Shown here one piece after another: positions 47,831-59,958 of a DNA stretch of 64,000 nt (position 1 is its first letter; every line of letters begins with the position of its first letter). Source of the DNA: Welwitschia mirabilis. Taxonomy: Eukaryota > Gnetophyta > Gnetopsida > Welwitschiales. Made by a program: the position numbers and the translations under genes. The stretch lies in assembly GCA_051453625.1 (NCBI GenBank), contig JBOZIK010000001.1, positions 142,876,825 through 142,940,824 of the forward strand, given 5' to 3'. The notes under the pieces were generated by a model. The model was not told the DNA's origin, made no database searches, and saw only the letters and a program-made list of their open reading frames with translations.

Positions 47831-48479
47831 TATTTTATTTTCTTTTTAAAATGATACTAACTATTACTATCCTAGGAACATTAAATTTGGACATTTTTGC
47901 ATGACTAGTTGGATATCAATTATGGAAGGAAGACTTTATGAGGTATGATTCATTTTTATTTCCTCCTAACTAGATATTTTTATAGCTTATCATACTTAGT
48001 ATTTTATTGCAAGAGTTTTTAAAAAGGTAAATTTACTGACATATTGTACTAAGAGTTTTAAATATTTATTAAAAGTAGGATTTATGTTTAATATTTTAAA
48101 CTAGAGGGTAGCAGGTTTCTTTTTTTTAGTATCTTGTAAAAAATATCTTATGATAGGCTAATTACTTAAAGATGAAAGAAAGTCATGTTTTTCTAATATT
48201 TATACACCATCCTTTTCTTCCTTATCTTTCTCATTATTTTTAGTACCTGAAGCCTCATAGGTAGGAGGTGTTATATCATTTTCACTTATTGTTATGACTT
48301 TTTAATCTTTCTTAACTTTATTAGGGTATGATAAAGGTTAGATTGTAAGTGATTCTTATGATCTTTGATTTACTAACATTATTTATTGAAGGACACTAAC
48401 TAGATTTTCAATATTTGTATTGCTCCTTTCTTTTATTTTTCTTAGTTCCTCTATCGGATTTCTAAGTGGATAATTCTGA

Positions 48480-49330
48480 TTTTGATGAAATTTGAAGTAC
48501 TTACATGATCATTTAAAATACTAGATTGAAAGTTTGAATTACTTGCTTGAAAATTTAAAATCTTAAATCTATTTTTAAAAGGTTTCAAATTTGAATTACT
48601 TTTTTGAAAGTTTAATCTTTTACATTTATTTTCATAAGGTTAAAAATTTATTGATATTGATTTTGATTGCTAAAGTTAGAATTCTTTTGATTGAATGCAC
48701 ATACTCCTTTGTATATTTTCTCTTTATATGTTGGCAATAAAGGACATTATTTTGTTGTATGACAATTATCCCCATATAAATCATATGTTGAAATTACAAA
48801 AAATAAAAGATATGCACATATGTCTTGATATCTTCTAAGTGTTAAACAAGATATTCGTAATGATCTACAGAAAATAAAAGTTATGCACTTAAATTTCTAT
48901 GCTTAAAAAAATCACTAAGAGATAGGTTAAAAGGACTTTGAATTTCATGTTTTCTATTTTTAATTAGATCTTTAAATGTAACATTTGCATTTGTATTTTT
49001 ATTTGCATTAGAATTTCCTATCATGATTAGGATGTTAGAGGATGATACTTATTATTATTATTTGCATTGAAGTTAACATTAATGGCATAGAACTATCTAG
49101 TTTAATATTTTTGTTTGCACAATTATCTTTTAAAAAATTACATTCTAAAATACTAAAAGTAAAAAAAAAAAGTTATTTTATTTAAATATTAAAATTTATT
49201 ACATACCAAGGGTATGTGTGCCTGGGTTTTGTTCTTATCTAACTAAGCATTTACTAATGTTTTTTTGAATCAACCTCTGCTCCCTTTGATGCTTGATCTT
49301 TTTACCAAATTTATCATGTCCCTACATGCT
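48480..49330 (-). pseudogene. Gag of G2, decayed
   Basis: The N-terminal region at 49190-49320 reads KKIKHQREQRLIQKNIS and is homologous to the G1 gag start. A zinc knuckle remnant near 48743-48785 reads YDLYGDNCHTTK plus a stop and Cys: two of the three zinc Cys are Tyr, each explained by one G-to-A step. The middle is too broken to follow. The gag start is repeated at 49764-49860. Confidence 0.7.
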
Positions 49331-50200
49331 CAAAAATATATCTATAAATTTCATCTCTATGGTGATCTAGATGACATACCTAGATAAAAACTTATGCAAA
49401 AACCTAGAAAATAAAAAAACACAGAAAAATAAATTTGCAAAAAAAAGATAGAAATTAAACTAATAGTTATTTGCTTGAGTTATCTATACAATAGAGGAGA
49501 CAATAAAAAATCATATTTTGTATGAAAAAATCCTAATTTTATAAGTCTTCATATATCATGCATCATTTGGATAATAGCAGGGACAACTAGGAATTAGCTA
49601 TAGAAAGAAAATCAAAAAATGCAAAATGAAAAATCTATAGATCTACTATAAAAATACAATGCTNNNNNNNNNNNNNNNNNNNNNNNNNNNNNNNNNNNNN
49701 NNNNNNNNNNNNNNNNNNNNNNNNNNNNNNNNNNNNNNNNNNNNNNNNNNNNNNNNNNNNNNNCTGGTTGTATCTAACTAAGCATTTACTAATGTTTTTT
49801 TAAATCAACATCTGCTCCCTTTAATACTTGACCTTTTTATCAAATTTAGCATCTCCCTGCATGCTCAAAAATATATTTATAGATTTCATCTCTATGGTGA
49901 TCTAGATGACATACCTAGATGAAAACTTATGCAAAAAACTAAAAACTAAAAAAACATAGAAAAATAAATTTGCAAAAAAATAGATAGAAATTAAACTAAT
50001 ACTTATTTGCCTGAGTAATCTATAAAATAGAGAAGACAATAAAAAATCACATTTTGTATGAAGAAAATCCTAATTTATAAGTCTTCATATATCATGCATC
50101 ATTTGGACAATAGCAGAGACAAAAAGGCATTAGCTATAGAAAGAAAATTAAAAAAATGCAAAATGAAAAATCTATAGATCTACTATAAAAATACAATGCT
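49222..50200. repeat. Near-duplicate 49222-49663 and 49764-50200
   Basis: About 440 bases covering the G2 gag start and leader recur after the gap; the ends coincide with the gap edge. Confidence 0.85.
49664..49763. other. Assembly gap, 100 N
   Basis: Lies between duplicate leader sequences of G2. Confidence 0.98.
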
Positions 50201-50276
50201 ATCATAAATAAATAGCTTGAAACAATATTAAACTACTTATCTAAGTAATGACAATCTTAAAACTCCTTGTGCTCCT

Positions 50277-50293
50277 TCCTGATAATGGTGCCA
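50277..50293 (-). other. Primer binding site of G2 (tRNA-Asp type), mutated
   Basis: Minus-strand TGGCACCATTATCAGGA aligns without gaps to TGGCGCCGTTGCCGGGG; all differences are transitions, and the flank (AGGAGCACAAGG) is typical of Athila leaders. It abuts the LTR end directly. Confidence 0.8.
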
Positions 50294-50602
50294 TGTTGCA
50301 ATACTAATTCATCATGTTTTATAATATAATTGGTTATGTTTGATAGGGGATAGGAGCATAATTTAGCCATTTTTAAGAACTTTGTTATGAATAGATAGAA
50401 TGACTTAAATATGGGCTTAAAAACTTTATTTCAACTCATAGTAACATGAATTTCAACCATGACAAGGACCAAAGTTAAAGGCAAAAACTCAAGAAATTGG
50501 CTATTGTTCCACATGTCATCTACATAACATCATCCATGACATCATTTTAAAAGGTAATAAACTTGCTGATATGGTACTTTTGACACATCTGACATGGCAA
50601 TT
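50294..50602 (-). repeat. 5' LTR of G2, partial (cut by gap)
   Basis: Plus-strand TGTTGCAATACTAATTCATC begins next to the primer site, so this is the LTR 3' end. It aligns with 50860-51170 and is cut by the gap at 50603. Confidence 0.75.
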
Positions 50603-50702
50603 NNNNNNNNNNNNNNNNNNNNNNNNNNNNNNNNNNNNNNNNNNNNNNNNNNNNNNNNNNNNNNNNNNNNNNNNNNNNNNNNNNNNNNNNNNNNNNNNNN
50701 NN
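50603..50702. other. Assembly gap, 100 N
   Basis: Inside the G2 LTR; the right flank is not a direct continuation. Confidence 0.98.
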
Positions 50703-50859
50703 TTTTTATCTTAATTACCATGATGTCTAGACATGCATTTTGCATAATTTTTTTATTATAACAGATTTTTAGTCCTTCTTTTCCTAGTTGAATTGATATT
50801 ATAAAGTCATCTTTCACATTGTTTGTCAAGAGACTGATAAAATGCTAGATGTGAGGCTA
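50703..50859. other. Short unassigned segment between gap and second LTR
   Basis: 157 bases with no primer site next to the following LTR, so that LTR is not simply another copy of the G2 5' end. Confidence 0.4.
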
Positions 50860-52039
50860 TGTTATGATATTAATTCATCATGTTTTCATAATATAATTGA
50901 TGATGTTCTGCAAGGGGAAGGATATTAATTCAATCATTTTGAGGAACTTTGTTATTAGGAGATAGAATGGCTTAATTATAATATTAAACACTCTATCTCA
51001 ACTCATAATAACATGAATTTCAACCATGATAAATTTGGACTAAAGTTAAAGGCAAAAACTCAAGAAATTAGCTATTATACCACATGTTGTTTCCATAATA
51101 CTAGCCACAACAATACTTTAAAAGTTAGTGGACCTACTAACATGGTACTATTGACACATCTGACATGGTAATTAGGGTTACTATTATGCCATCTACCATT
51201 CACATAACATAGGACATCACATTTTAGTTAGATTCACTAATGATAAAATGACATGATATCGTATGATTAGATATGGAGGTATGTCATATCCAGGGTAATT
51301 TCCACAATGACAATGAGTATGAAAACTTAATAACTTCTTCCTAACTAAGTTATTTATAGCCTAGTTTTTTTCCTAATGATCATTCTTTACTTCTATTGAT
51401 CTTCTAACATCCTAATGATCCTAGAACAATTATAATACCTCCTATTGGACTTATTTCATCATCTTTTTACTTTGAAGAATGGTGATAAGTGCATTCAATC
51501 ATTTAGAAGAGATAATTCTTAGTGTTAGGTTATGAATCTATCATGGGAAAGTCATTATCGTGCCAAGGTTCCTTGTAGAACATTTGAAATTGGAATCAAT
51601 ACTTACTTTTCATACATTCTCTCTTATATTTCTTATGACTTGTGTTTTATTTGATTAATTCCTTTGATAGATTAATTATAATTGAATATAGATTACAAGG
51701 GATGTGTTTGGATGACAAAAACTCTCAAATTGGTTATCATAGACTTGCATTCATTGTTTCTTGTGCATTTTACATTTAATCATTAGACAATTTGCATTTT
51801 TCTTTACTATTTACCCAATAAAATATAATATGATTAAAAGATATTTCTATTATGGATTATGATGACTTATTTTTAATTCAACTATTTAGTTCAGTATGTT
51901 AACTTATGCTCTTAAGTGTACAACATTCGTTGGTTGAATCACCTTATTCTAAGTTTAAAAGTAATCATATTATTTTTAGAATTAATTCTTTTGAAGTGTA
52001 ATTTAGGCCACCAACATTTGGTATCATTTCCAAAGAGCA
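50860..52039 (-). repeat. Second LTR of the G2 type, apparently complete
   Basis: Ends in TG (50860) and CA (52038-52039) with a length of 1180. On the minus strand it starts TGCTCTTTGGAAATG and ends TCATAACA. The first part aligns with 50294-50602. The 5-bp flanks (GGCTA and TTAGG) do not form a target-site duplication. Confidence 0.65.
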
Positions 52040-52064
52040 TTAGGACATGCTATCAAGTGCAATC

Positions 52065-54209
52065 AATTAAAAGAAAGTAGATTGAATCTCATACTATTAT
52101 TTCAATTATTTTCTTTTAGTTAATCTCTAAACCCTATGGGTGTAATCTACTTTCTTTGATGGGATTATCTAAAGAGATCTACTTATCTTTTGGCCCAAGG
52201 CCATACTATCTGTAAGTTCTAGCCCTATCTAAATAATATTGTTCACCTTTAGAAAATAACACATTATTTTTACTTATTATTTGTATTGTGTATTCTTCTA
52301 TTATAAATTGTATATTTTATTTCTATACTCTTTCCATTCAAAGTACCCTCTTAGAGTGGTAATTATCCTTTGGATCTATATCACACTTTAAGAAGTGAAT
52401 TAACCTTATGAGGTCTACCGTCTTGTGTCTTATACAATCTAGAAGGGCTACCAAATGGCAAGAAGTATTCTATTATCTTTTTATGGATTCTAAGTAAAGA
52501 TTCCAAGAAGAAACATCATTATTATCCATTGGATCTACTCCTTGCACTTTAATGTAATCTTAGGAATTACCTTATAATGTGTATGAGCTAAAAAATATAA
52601 TTTCAATTACAAGTCATTGAAGGAAATGCCATCAAGTTCTAATGAAAAGAAGAAAAAGGTTCTTATCAACATGAAAAGTAATTTTTACAAGAGACAATTA
52701 AATAAGATCTTCAAGATTATAATTTAAGGACTAGAGGTAAATAACTTTCTATTAATATATCTGAAATCTATAAATTTAATTTTATAGGATATTGTAGCTT
52801 GAATTTAGAAGTGTTTCTTTATCTACTAAATAATCTAGAATTACAAAATTCCCTCTTGAAACAAAAACTACCTCTTCATCTACATGTTCTTCTAGGCCTA
52901 ATTCAAGTTCTTTTGAAAGATAAGCTTCAACTTCCTATTTTTATTAGATAATGAAAGACTAAGTTAAACTTCTCCTTCTTTACCATACTCCATAATGTCT
53001 TTAGATTTTAGTGGTATGATTCAACAAACTCTTAAAGATAAATTATGAAACAAAACTTAAATAAATTCATAATCATTTTAAGCTTCNNNNNNNNNNNNNN
53101 NNNNNNNNNNNNNNNNNNNNNNNNNNNNNNNNNNNNNNNNNNNNNNNNNNNNNNNNNNNNNNNNNNNNNNNNNNNNNNNNNNNNNNAAATTAAAAGTAAG
53201 TAGATTGAATCTCATACTATCATTTCAATTATTTTTCTTTAATTAATATCTAATACCTATGGGTGTAATCTACTTTCTTTGATGGGATTATCTAAAGAGA
53301 TCTACTTACCTTTTGGCCCAAGGCTAGACTATCTCTAAGTTATACCCCTATTTAAATACGATTATTCACCTTTAGATAATAACACATTGTTTTTACTTAT
53401 TATTTGTATTGTGTATTCTTCTATTATAAATTCTCTATTTTCTTTCTATACTATTTCCATTCGAAGTACCCTCTTAGAGTGGTGATTATCCTTTCGATCT
53501 ATATCACACTTGAATAAGTGCATTAACCCTATGAGGTCTACCTTCTTGTGTCTTATACAATCTAGAAGGCTATCACATGTCAAGAAGTATTCTAGTGTCT
53601 TTTCATAGATTCTAAGTAAAGATTCTAAGAATAAACATCATTCTTATCCATTGGATCTATTCCTTTTACTTTAATGTGATCTTAGGGATTACCTTATAAT
53701 GTTTATGAGTTAAAAAATATAATTTCAATTACAAGTCATCAAAGAAAATGCCATCAAGTTCCAAAGTAAGAAGAAAAAGGAATGTTATCAACATGAAAAG
53801 TAATTTTTGCAAGAGACAATTTAATAAGAACTTAAACATTACAATTTAAGGACTAGAGGTAAATAACTTTATATTAATAGATCTGGAATTGATAAATTTA
53901 ATTTTATAGAATATCGTAGCTTGAATTTTAGAAGTGTTTCTTTATCTACTAAATAATCTAGAATTACAAAATTCCCTCTTAAAACAAAAACTACTCTTCA
54001 TCTACAAGTTCTTCTAGGCCTAATTCAAGTTCTTTTGAAAGATAAGATTCAAATTCCTATTTTTATTAAATAGTAAAAGACTAAATTAAACTTCTTCTTC
54101 TTTACCATACTCCATAATGTCTCTATATTTTAGTGGTATGATTCAAAAAGCTCTTAAAGATAAATTATGGAACAAAACTTAGATAAATTCATAATCATTT
54201 TAAGCTTTC
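52065..54209. repeat. 1.02-kb near-duplicate 52065-53086 and 53187-54209
   Basis: Sequence after the gap restarts at the 52065 equivalent (ATTAAAAGWAAGTAGATTG) and runs to the equivalent of the gap edge (TTTTAAGCTTYC). Content is the leader upstream of G5 gag, including a frame starting MPSSSNEKKKKV near 52627 that I cannot assign. Confidence 0.85.
53087..53186. other. Assembly gap, 100 N
   Basis: Between the 1.02-kb near-copies. Confidence 0.98.
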
Positions 54210-54481
54210 TATTAGAGATGACATACAGATTAAGAACCTTAGTATTCATACATCGTTTTGTAATGAAACAAATGAATATTGCTCTAGAGATATTGCTACA
54301 ATTTGATAGTTGATGATTACATGTAATGAGAAGAAATCAATAACTGATAGAAATTATATAATAGTGGTTTCTTATACATTGACTAAAAAATCTAATAATT
54401 GGCTCAAAACCTTATCTCATAAGATCCTTAAACTACTTAGAAAGATAAAAATAAGAGCTTTATCAAATAATTTGTTAATGA

Positions 54482-54581
54482 NNNNNNNNNNNNNNNNNNN
54501 NNNNNNNNNNNNNNNNNNNNNNNNNNNNNNNNNNNNNNNNNNNNNNNNNNNNNNNNNNNNNNNNNNNNNNNNNNNNNNNNN
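54482..54581. other. Assembly gap, 100 N
   Basis: The last 26 bases before it (54456-54481) are identical to 55495-55520. Confidence 0.98.
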
Positions 54582-55394
54582 ATAGAATAGTTCATGTTTA
54601 CATGTAATGAGAAGAAATCAATAAACGATAGAAATTATATAATAGTGGTTTCTTATACATTGAATGAAAAAGATAAGAATTGGCTTAAAATCTTATCCCA
54701 TAAGAGCCTTAAATTACTTTAAAAGATATAAATAAGAGCTTTCTTAAATCATTCCTTAATGAAAACATGCTTAGACAAAGACATCATAAGGTGATGAATT
54801 TTCACTAGAAAGACAAAACGGACTATGCATTTCCTTGGGAAATATTATTAATTCTATTTTTAGCCAATCATATAGCTAAATTCAACCAAGAAAAATTGAT
54901 TTATAACCTATATAATGGACTAACTAGTGCAACAAAACAAATGGTGGATTTATTTTGTGAAGGAAGTTTATTTCAACATACAACCAATGAAGCACGGCAA
55001 CATTTACGTGATTTAGTTGAACTTAGTCAATCATGGCCTAAACCAAGAGAAACTAAGATCCTTAAGTAATCATTAAGAGAACTAAATCATATAAAAAATC
55101 AAGAGGTAAAGAAAAATAAAGCATATATGATGATGAAGATAGTAGTGATCATGATAGCCTACTTGTGAGAAAAATGTTTAAAGTAATCAAAGATGTAAAA
55201 TTAGCAAACGCCCAAACTATTTCCACTTGTGAATTATGTACAGATGTGCACTTAGTTACTAAATGTTCATTTTTGTCAACTATAAGAGTAGTAATGAAAG
55301 AAGTATGCTATGAAAATCAAGCAAGTCCTTATCACGAACAAAACCTTTCATTTAAACCTAAATATAAATCCTCATTCAAACAACCATACAACTA
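54582..55394. repeat. Probable haplotype duplicate contig inside G5 gag
   Basis: It repeats 54303-54481 at its start and 55495-56145 over the rest, while the contigs on its two sides share an exact 26-base overlap with each other. Confidence 0.88.
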
Positions 55395-55494
55395 NNNNNN
55401 NNNNNNNNNNNNNNNNNNNNNNNNNNNNNNNNNNNNNNNNNNNNNNNNNNNNNNNNNNNNNNNNNNNNNNNNNNNNNNNNNNNNNNNNNNNNNN
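55395..55494. other. Assembly gap, 100 N
   Basis: Right edge continues the contig that ended at 54481. Confidence 0.98.
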
Positions 55495-56689
55495 AGCTTT
55501 ATCAAATAATTTGTTAATGAAAACATGCTTAGACAAAGACATCATAAGGTGATGAATTTTTAATAGAAAGATTAAAAATATCATGCATATCCTTGGAAAA
55601 TATTATTAATTCTATTTTTAGCCAATCATATAGCTAAATTAAACCAAGAAAAATTGATTCTCTAATGGACTAAAAAGTGCAACAAAACAAATGGTGGACT
55701 TATTTTGTGAAGGGAGTTTATTTCAACATACAACCAATGAAGCATGGCAACATTCACATGATTTAGTTGAACTTAGTCAATCATGGCCTAAACCAAGAGA
55801 AACTAAGACCCTCAAGTAATCATTAAGAGAACTAAATCATATAAAACATCAAGAGAGTAAACAAAAGTAAAGTATCTATGATGATGAAGATAGTAGTGAT
55901 CATGATAGCCTACTTGTGAGAAAAATGTTTAAAGTAATTAAAGATGTAAAATTAGCAAACGCCCACACTATTTCCACTTGTGAATTATGTACAGATGTGT
56001 ACTTAGTTACTAAATGTTCATTTTTGTCAACTATAAGAGTAATAAGGAAAGAAGTATGCTATGCAAATTAAGAAAACCCTTATCATGAACCAAATCTTTC
56101 ATTTAAACCTAAATATAAATCCTCATCCAAACAACCATACAACCTAAGATATGGAAGATATAATCATCTTAAGAAAGATGTACTTAAGGAGGTCATGATA
56201 GAGGTAAGAAAAATTCATAAACAAATTGATAAAAGTATTAAGCAAACTCAAAAAAGCATACAAGGATTGATAGGAGTTATGCAACAAATCATGTTGGCAA
56301 ATTAAAAACTTTAAGGCATATTAGCTTCCAATACTATACCTAATCCAAATGATGTTAAGTAAGTTTTGAAGGTGATCCTTTTAAGGAGTACTACTACTAC
56401 ATCCCAAGAGCCATATAAGATGAGAACACTAAAAAAATAATTAAGGATGAAGATGTAGAAATTTTTGATAAGCCATAACTTACTTCTACTTCTACTCCAT
56501 CAAATAAGCATGAATCATCAAAAAAAGGTAAGAAGAATCTTACTCCTCAATTAGATAAACTTAACTCTAATTTCACATATGATGAATATATCAAAATCAT
56601 CATGAAATATGTCAATGTCACACTACTATTTTAGTGCATACTTCAAAAAAACACAAAATATGCCAAGTTTGGAAAGATCTTTAAAGGAT

Positions 56690-57360
56690 AACGTTAAAAT
56701 AAACACTATTAAGTAGAGTATTTTTAACTCAATATATGGCCAATTAAAATGTCCTAAATTCAAAGATCTAGAAGTAGCAACTATTATTATGGTATTAGAA
56801 GGTAATAAAAATATCAAAGAGGACTAATAAATATAGGTGCATGTGTGAACATTATGCCTCTACATATTTGTAAGAAGTTTGGACTAGAAAAGTAAATTGA
56901 ACCAACTTAAATTGTCTTTAAATTGGCTAATTTAACATTGACAAAACCTATAGTTATTTAAATAGAGAAATCTTATTATGATATAGCTATCATAATTATT
57001 AATATTACTCTTCGATATAGCTTTTTATGCCACTACTTATTACATTATAAACAATAAAACTAGGGTTATGAAATTTCATGTTTGTAGTAAAAATATTTAG
57101 ATTCAAGATTTTGATGTGGCAGAAAAAGATACTAAGGATACAAGTGATGAGATTAGTGAAGACATTAGATCGATTATGTTTATAGCACATCATTCACTTC
57201 AAATAAAGGCTCTTATTCATAAACAACCAATACATTTTACTGATATAAAAAAATCCTCAACTATCTTAGGTAGTCTTTATTCCATCATTTATTGTGAAAT
57301 TTATAATAACATGAAATCTCCAATAGAGGAAACTTTTGATAACATTACAACCTAAAACAT
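56690..57360 (+). pseudogene. Protease of G5, decayed
   Basis: CPKFKDLEVATIIMVLEGN leads into GLINIGACVNIMPLHICKKF, the retropepsin active-site block; the catalytic Asp is Asn (NIGA at 56830-56841), the same change as in G1. IEKSYYDIAII follows. An open stretch 57116-57355 covers the linker to RT and has no catalytic motif. Confidence 0.83.
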
Positions 57361-57699
57361 AAAAGACATAAAACTTATAGAGTTAAAATTTTATGAGAAT
57401 GATTATTTAATCCCTTATGAACATGAAGGAGTCAACTTTAACATGAACTTAAAAGAGATTAGAAAGAGATTAAAGTATATTTTTTATCAATAATAACCCT
57501 AAAAGCCCCTTAATTTTAGTATTTATCTCTATCCTAATGTAGAAATGGCCTTGGTATCATTGCTCACATCTAAATCTGAAGCCTTTGCCATGAAGTCATA
57601 AGGACCTGTCTCCTATTCCATCACATGTTGTTTAACACAAAATATATCGTGAGGATAATGTGGATCCCACAAGGCAATAATAAAGACACTTAAATCTAG

Positions 57700-58490
57700 C
57701 ACTTAAATAAGTGGTTAAGGATAAAATAATAGAACTTTTAAATGTTGATATCATTTATCTTATAAGAGATCATGAGTGGGTTATCCCATTAATAGCTATA
57801 TCAAAGAATGATGATAATTGGAGGATATGCATAGATTTTCATATACTTAATAAAGTTACCAAAAAGGACCATTATCCTCTTCCATTTATTAATAAAGTTT
57901 TGAATAGAATATAAGAACGTGTATTTTACTATTTCCTGAATGATTACAGTGGATAAAACCAAGTATGTGTTGCAAATAAGAATCAAACAAAAACCACTTT
58001 AACCTCCCCTTTTAGTAGTTATGCTTTTTGGAGAATGCCTTTTGGTTTATGCAATGTCTCAAGTACCTTTTAACATGCCTTTATGAAAACTTTAGTGATC
58101 TTATAGATTATTCTATTGAAATTTTCATGGATTATTTTTTAGTATTTGAATAATCTTTTTATGAAACCTTAAATCATTTAGCAAATGTCTTAGATAGGTA
58201 TATTAAAAGTGGACTTCACCTTAGTTGAGAAAAGAGCCATTTTATATTTAATGAAGGGATAGTCTTAGGACCTTATATCTTCATGAGAGGCATACAAGTA
58301 GATTCATTAAAAATTGATATTATTATGAACATCACCTCTCTTATTAATATGAAGAAACTTAGATCATTCTTAGGACATTGTGGATTATATCATAGATTCC
58401 TAGAAGGCTATGCCAAAATTTGTAAACCACTCCATCAACCTTTAGAAATAGATGTCAAGTATGAGTGGAATGATGATTACCCATAAGCCT
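57700..58490 (+). pseudogene. Reverse transcriptase of G5, partly open
   Basis: VKDKIIELLNVDIIYLIRDH and WRICIDFHILNKVTKKDHY (open 57711-57914) match the KKEIxKLLDAGIIYPISDS and WRVCIDYRKLNxxTRKDH blocks. FWRMPFGLCNVSSTF follows near 58027. The catalytic block is FMDY at 58124-58135 (family FMDD). The open stretch 58283-58486 holds KKLRSFLGHCGLYHRFLEGY, the post-RT block. Confidence 0.9.
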
Positions 58491-58930
58491 TTAAAAGTAT
58501 TAAGAATACCATCATCAGTGAATTCATTATGAGTGGAACTGATTAGAATAAGAATTTTAAGCTGATGTGTGATGCTAGTAATCTTGTTGTAGGTGGGTTA
58601 TTAAAAAAAAAATAAGAAAGGGATGAAAGTGATAAGTTACATTAGTAAAATTATCTATACTTATTAATTAAATTACATAATTACTAAAAAGGATATACTA
58701 GAAATTGTATTTTATCTAGATAAAATTAAACATTACCTCCGTGGTTTTCATACCTATGTTTATATAGATCATTTTGCCATTTGAGACTTGATGACCAAGA
58801 AATATTCAAGTTCATGCCTAATATGATGAGTACTTTTCTTGCAATAGCTTAATTTGATAATAGTTAATAAGGTAGAAAAACAAAATTTAATTACTAATCA
58901 TCTTTCTAAAATTCCTTCAAATCCCTATTT
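58490..58930 (+). pseudogene. RNase H of G5, decayed
   Basis: FKLMCDASNLVVGGLL (about 58558-58605) is the conserved FxxMCDASDxAVGAVL block with the first catalytic Asp kept. LDKIKHYLRGFHTYVYIDHF and ITNHLSKIPSNP match FRSYLxGxxxxVxTDH and VADHLSRLE blocks. Confidence 0.85.
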
Positions 58931-59252
58931 TAATTCTTTTAATAAACCTATTCCTAATTATTTTTCAAATAAAAAAATTTTCATGATGGAGTAATCGTAT
59001 GAAGTATCTTTAAAAAAACTTGCTCCTTGGTATGTCAATATTGTGAAGTATTTTGTTATACTCAAAACACCTTCATATTAGAATACTAATAAATTAAAAT
59101 ATTTAATTCATAGAATAGGTAATTATAAATGGATTAAACCACATTTATATAGGTGATGTAAGGATCAAATTATGCATAAATGTGTTCCTGATTGGGAGCA
59201 AAAATATATCGTTCTTCTTTACCATGAATATCTTACATTCAAGATTCTATCC

Positions 59253-59858
59253 ATAGAATAAATGAATGTCATACACATACAAAAATCATAAAATGTAACA
59301 TTGATATCTTAAAAAATGATAATGAATATGCATAATACAAAATAGTGATAATGGACTAATGTGATAGACTTAAGTAGTGCTAATCTTGAAAGAGTGATAC
59401 ATTTAAGTTCATTAGTGTAATCCATAAGAGCAAAGAACAAGAGTAGATATATCATTCTTTTTAGATAATCTAAAACATAGGTACAAGAAAACACTATGAC
59501 TCTGCCACTATACTGTTGCAAGATAAAGTCTATGAATTTTGTTTAATCAACATGAAATCTAATCCAAACAACTCATCATAGATATGTAATGCGAAATCTC
59601 AAAAAATGATCCTTTCAATTTCAAAAATTTATGCTTAAAATTAGAGACAAAAGTCTAGAAATATATTCTTCCCCTCTCATAGGTGAAGCAAAAAACCCAA
59701 ATTACATCAAAGTTAAAGGATGAATGTCATCCTAGCTATTATGTGAATGATAGATGTAATATGAAAATTATCAAATAAGTTATTTAAAGAGAAAAAAAAA
59801 CCAAAAAAAAATCTAAAAGTAAGTAAACAGAAAAAAAATAGAAAAAAGGATAAAAAGT
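59253..59858. other. Unassigned sequence replacing the integrase in version 1
   Basis: After ATTCAAGATTCTAT the sequence leaves the integrase. A 35-base stretch near 59556-59590 (CCAAACAACTCATCATAG inside) recurs at 62388-62420, beyond the LTR. This suggests that one haplotype lacks part of the integrase-LTR segment. No gene seen. Confidence 0.45.
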
Positions 59859-59958
59859 NNNNNNNNNNNNNNNNNNNNNNNNNNNNNNNNNNNNNNNNNN
59901 NNNNNNNNNNNNNNNNNNNNNNNNNNNNNNNNNNNNNNNNNNNNNNNNNNNNNNNNNN
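59859..59958. other. Assembly gap, 100 N
   Basis: Right flank restarts sequence already seen at 58891. Confidence 0.98.

Larger units (their letters stand above)
44290..50602 (-). mobile_element. Athila/Tat-like Ty3/gypsy copy G2 (5' LTR to integrase)
   Basis: On the minus strand: LTR (from 50602 or beyond, to 50294), primer site 50277-50293, gag, protease, RT, RNase H and integrase ending near 44290. Block order and motifs are those of the Athila/Tat group. Two 100-N gaps lie in the 5' part, one with a 440-bp duplicate. Everything is decayed. Confidence 0.85.
54270..56330 (+). pseudogene. Gag of G5, decayed, with redundant contig inside
   Basis: VVSYTLTKKSNNWLKTL (about 54363-54413) matches the LFPFSLRDKAKxWLNSL block. 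LYNGLTSATKQMVDLFCEGS near 54907-54966 and the following HLRDLVELSQSW match the FYNGLTxxTRQLVDxxxGGS block and its tail. A zinc knuckle C-X2-C-X3-H-X4-C (CELCTDVHLVTKC) lies at 55228-55266; in the second copy (55979-56017) its His is Tyr. The C-terminal part (IRKIHKQIDKS-like, near 56210) has a helical tail with MQQIMLAN. Confidence 0.82.

Noticed and set aside
52018-52039. TTTGGTATCATTTCCAAAGAGC as a primer site for a plus-strand element
   Set aside because: It again needs a six-base insertion to fit, and the LTR ends in CA only after AGAGCA. The related LTR at 50294 has a tRNA-Asp type primer site on its other side.
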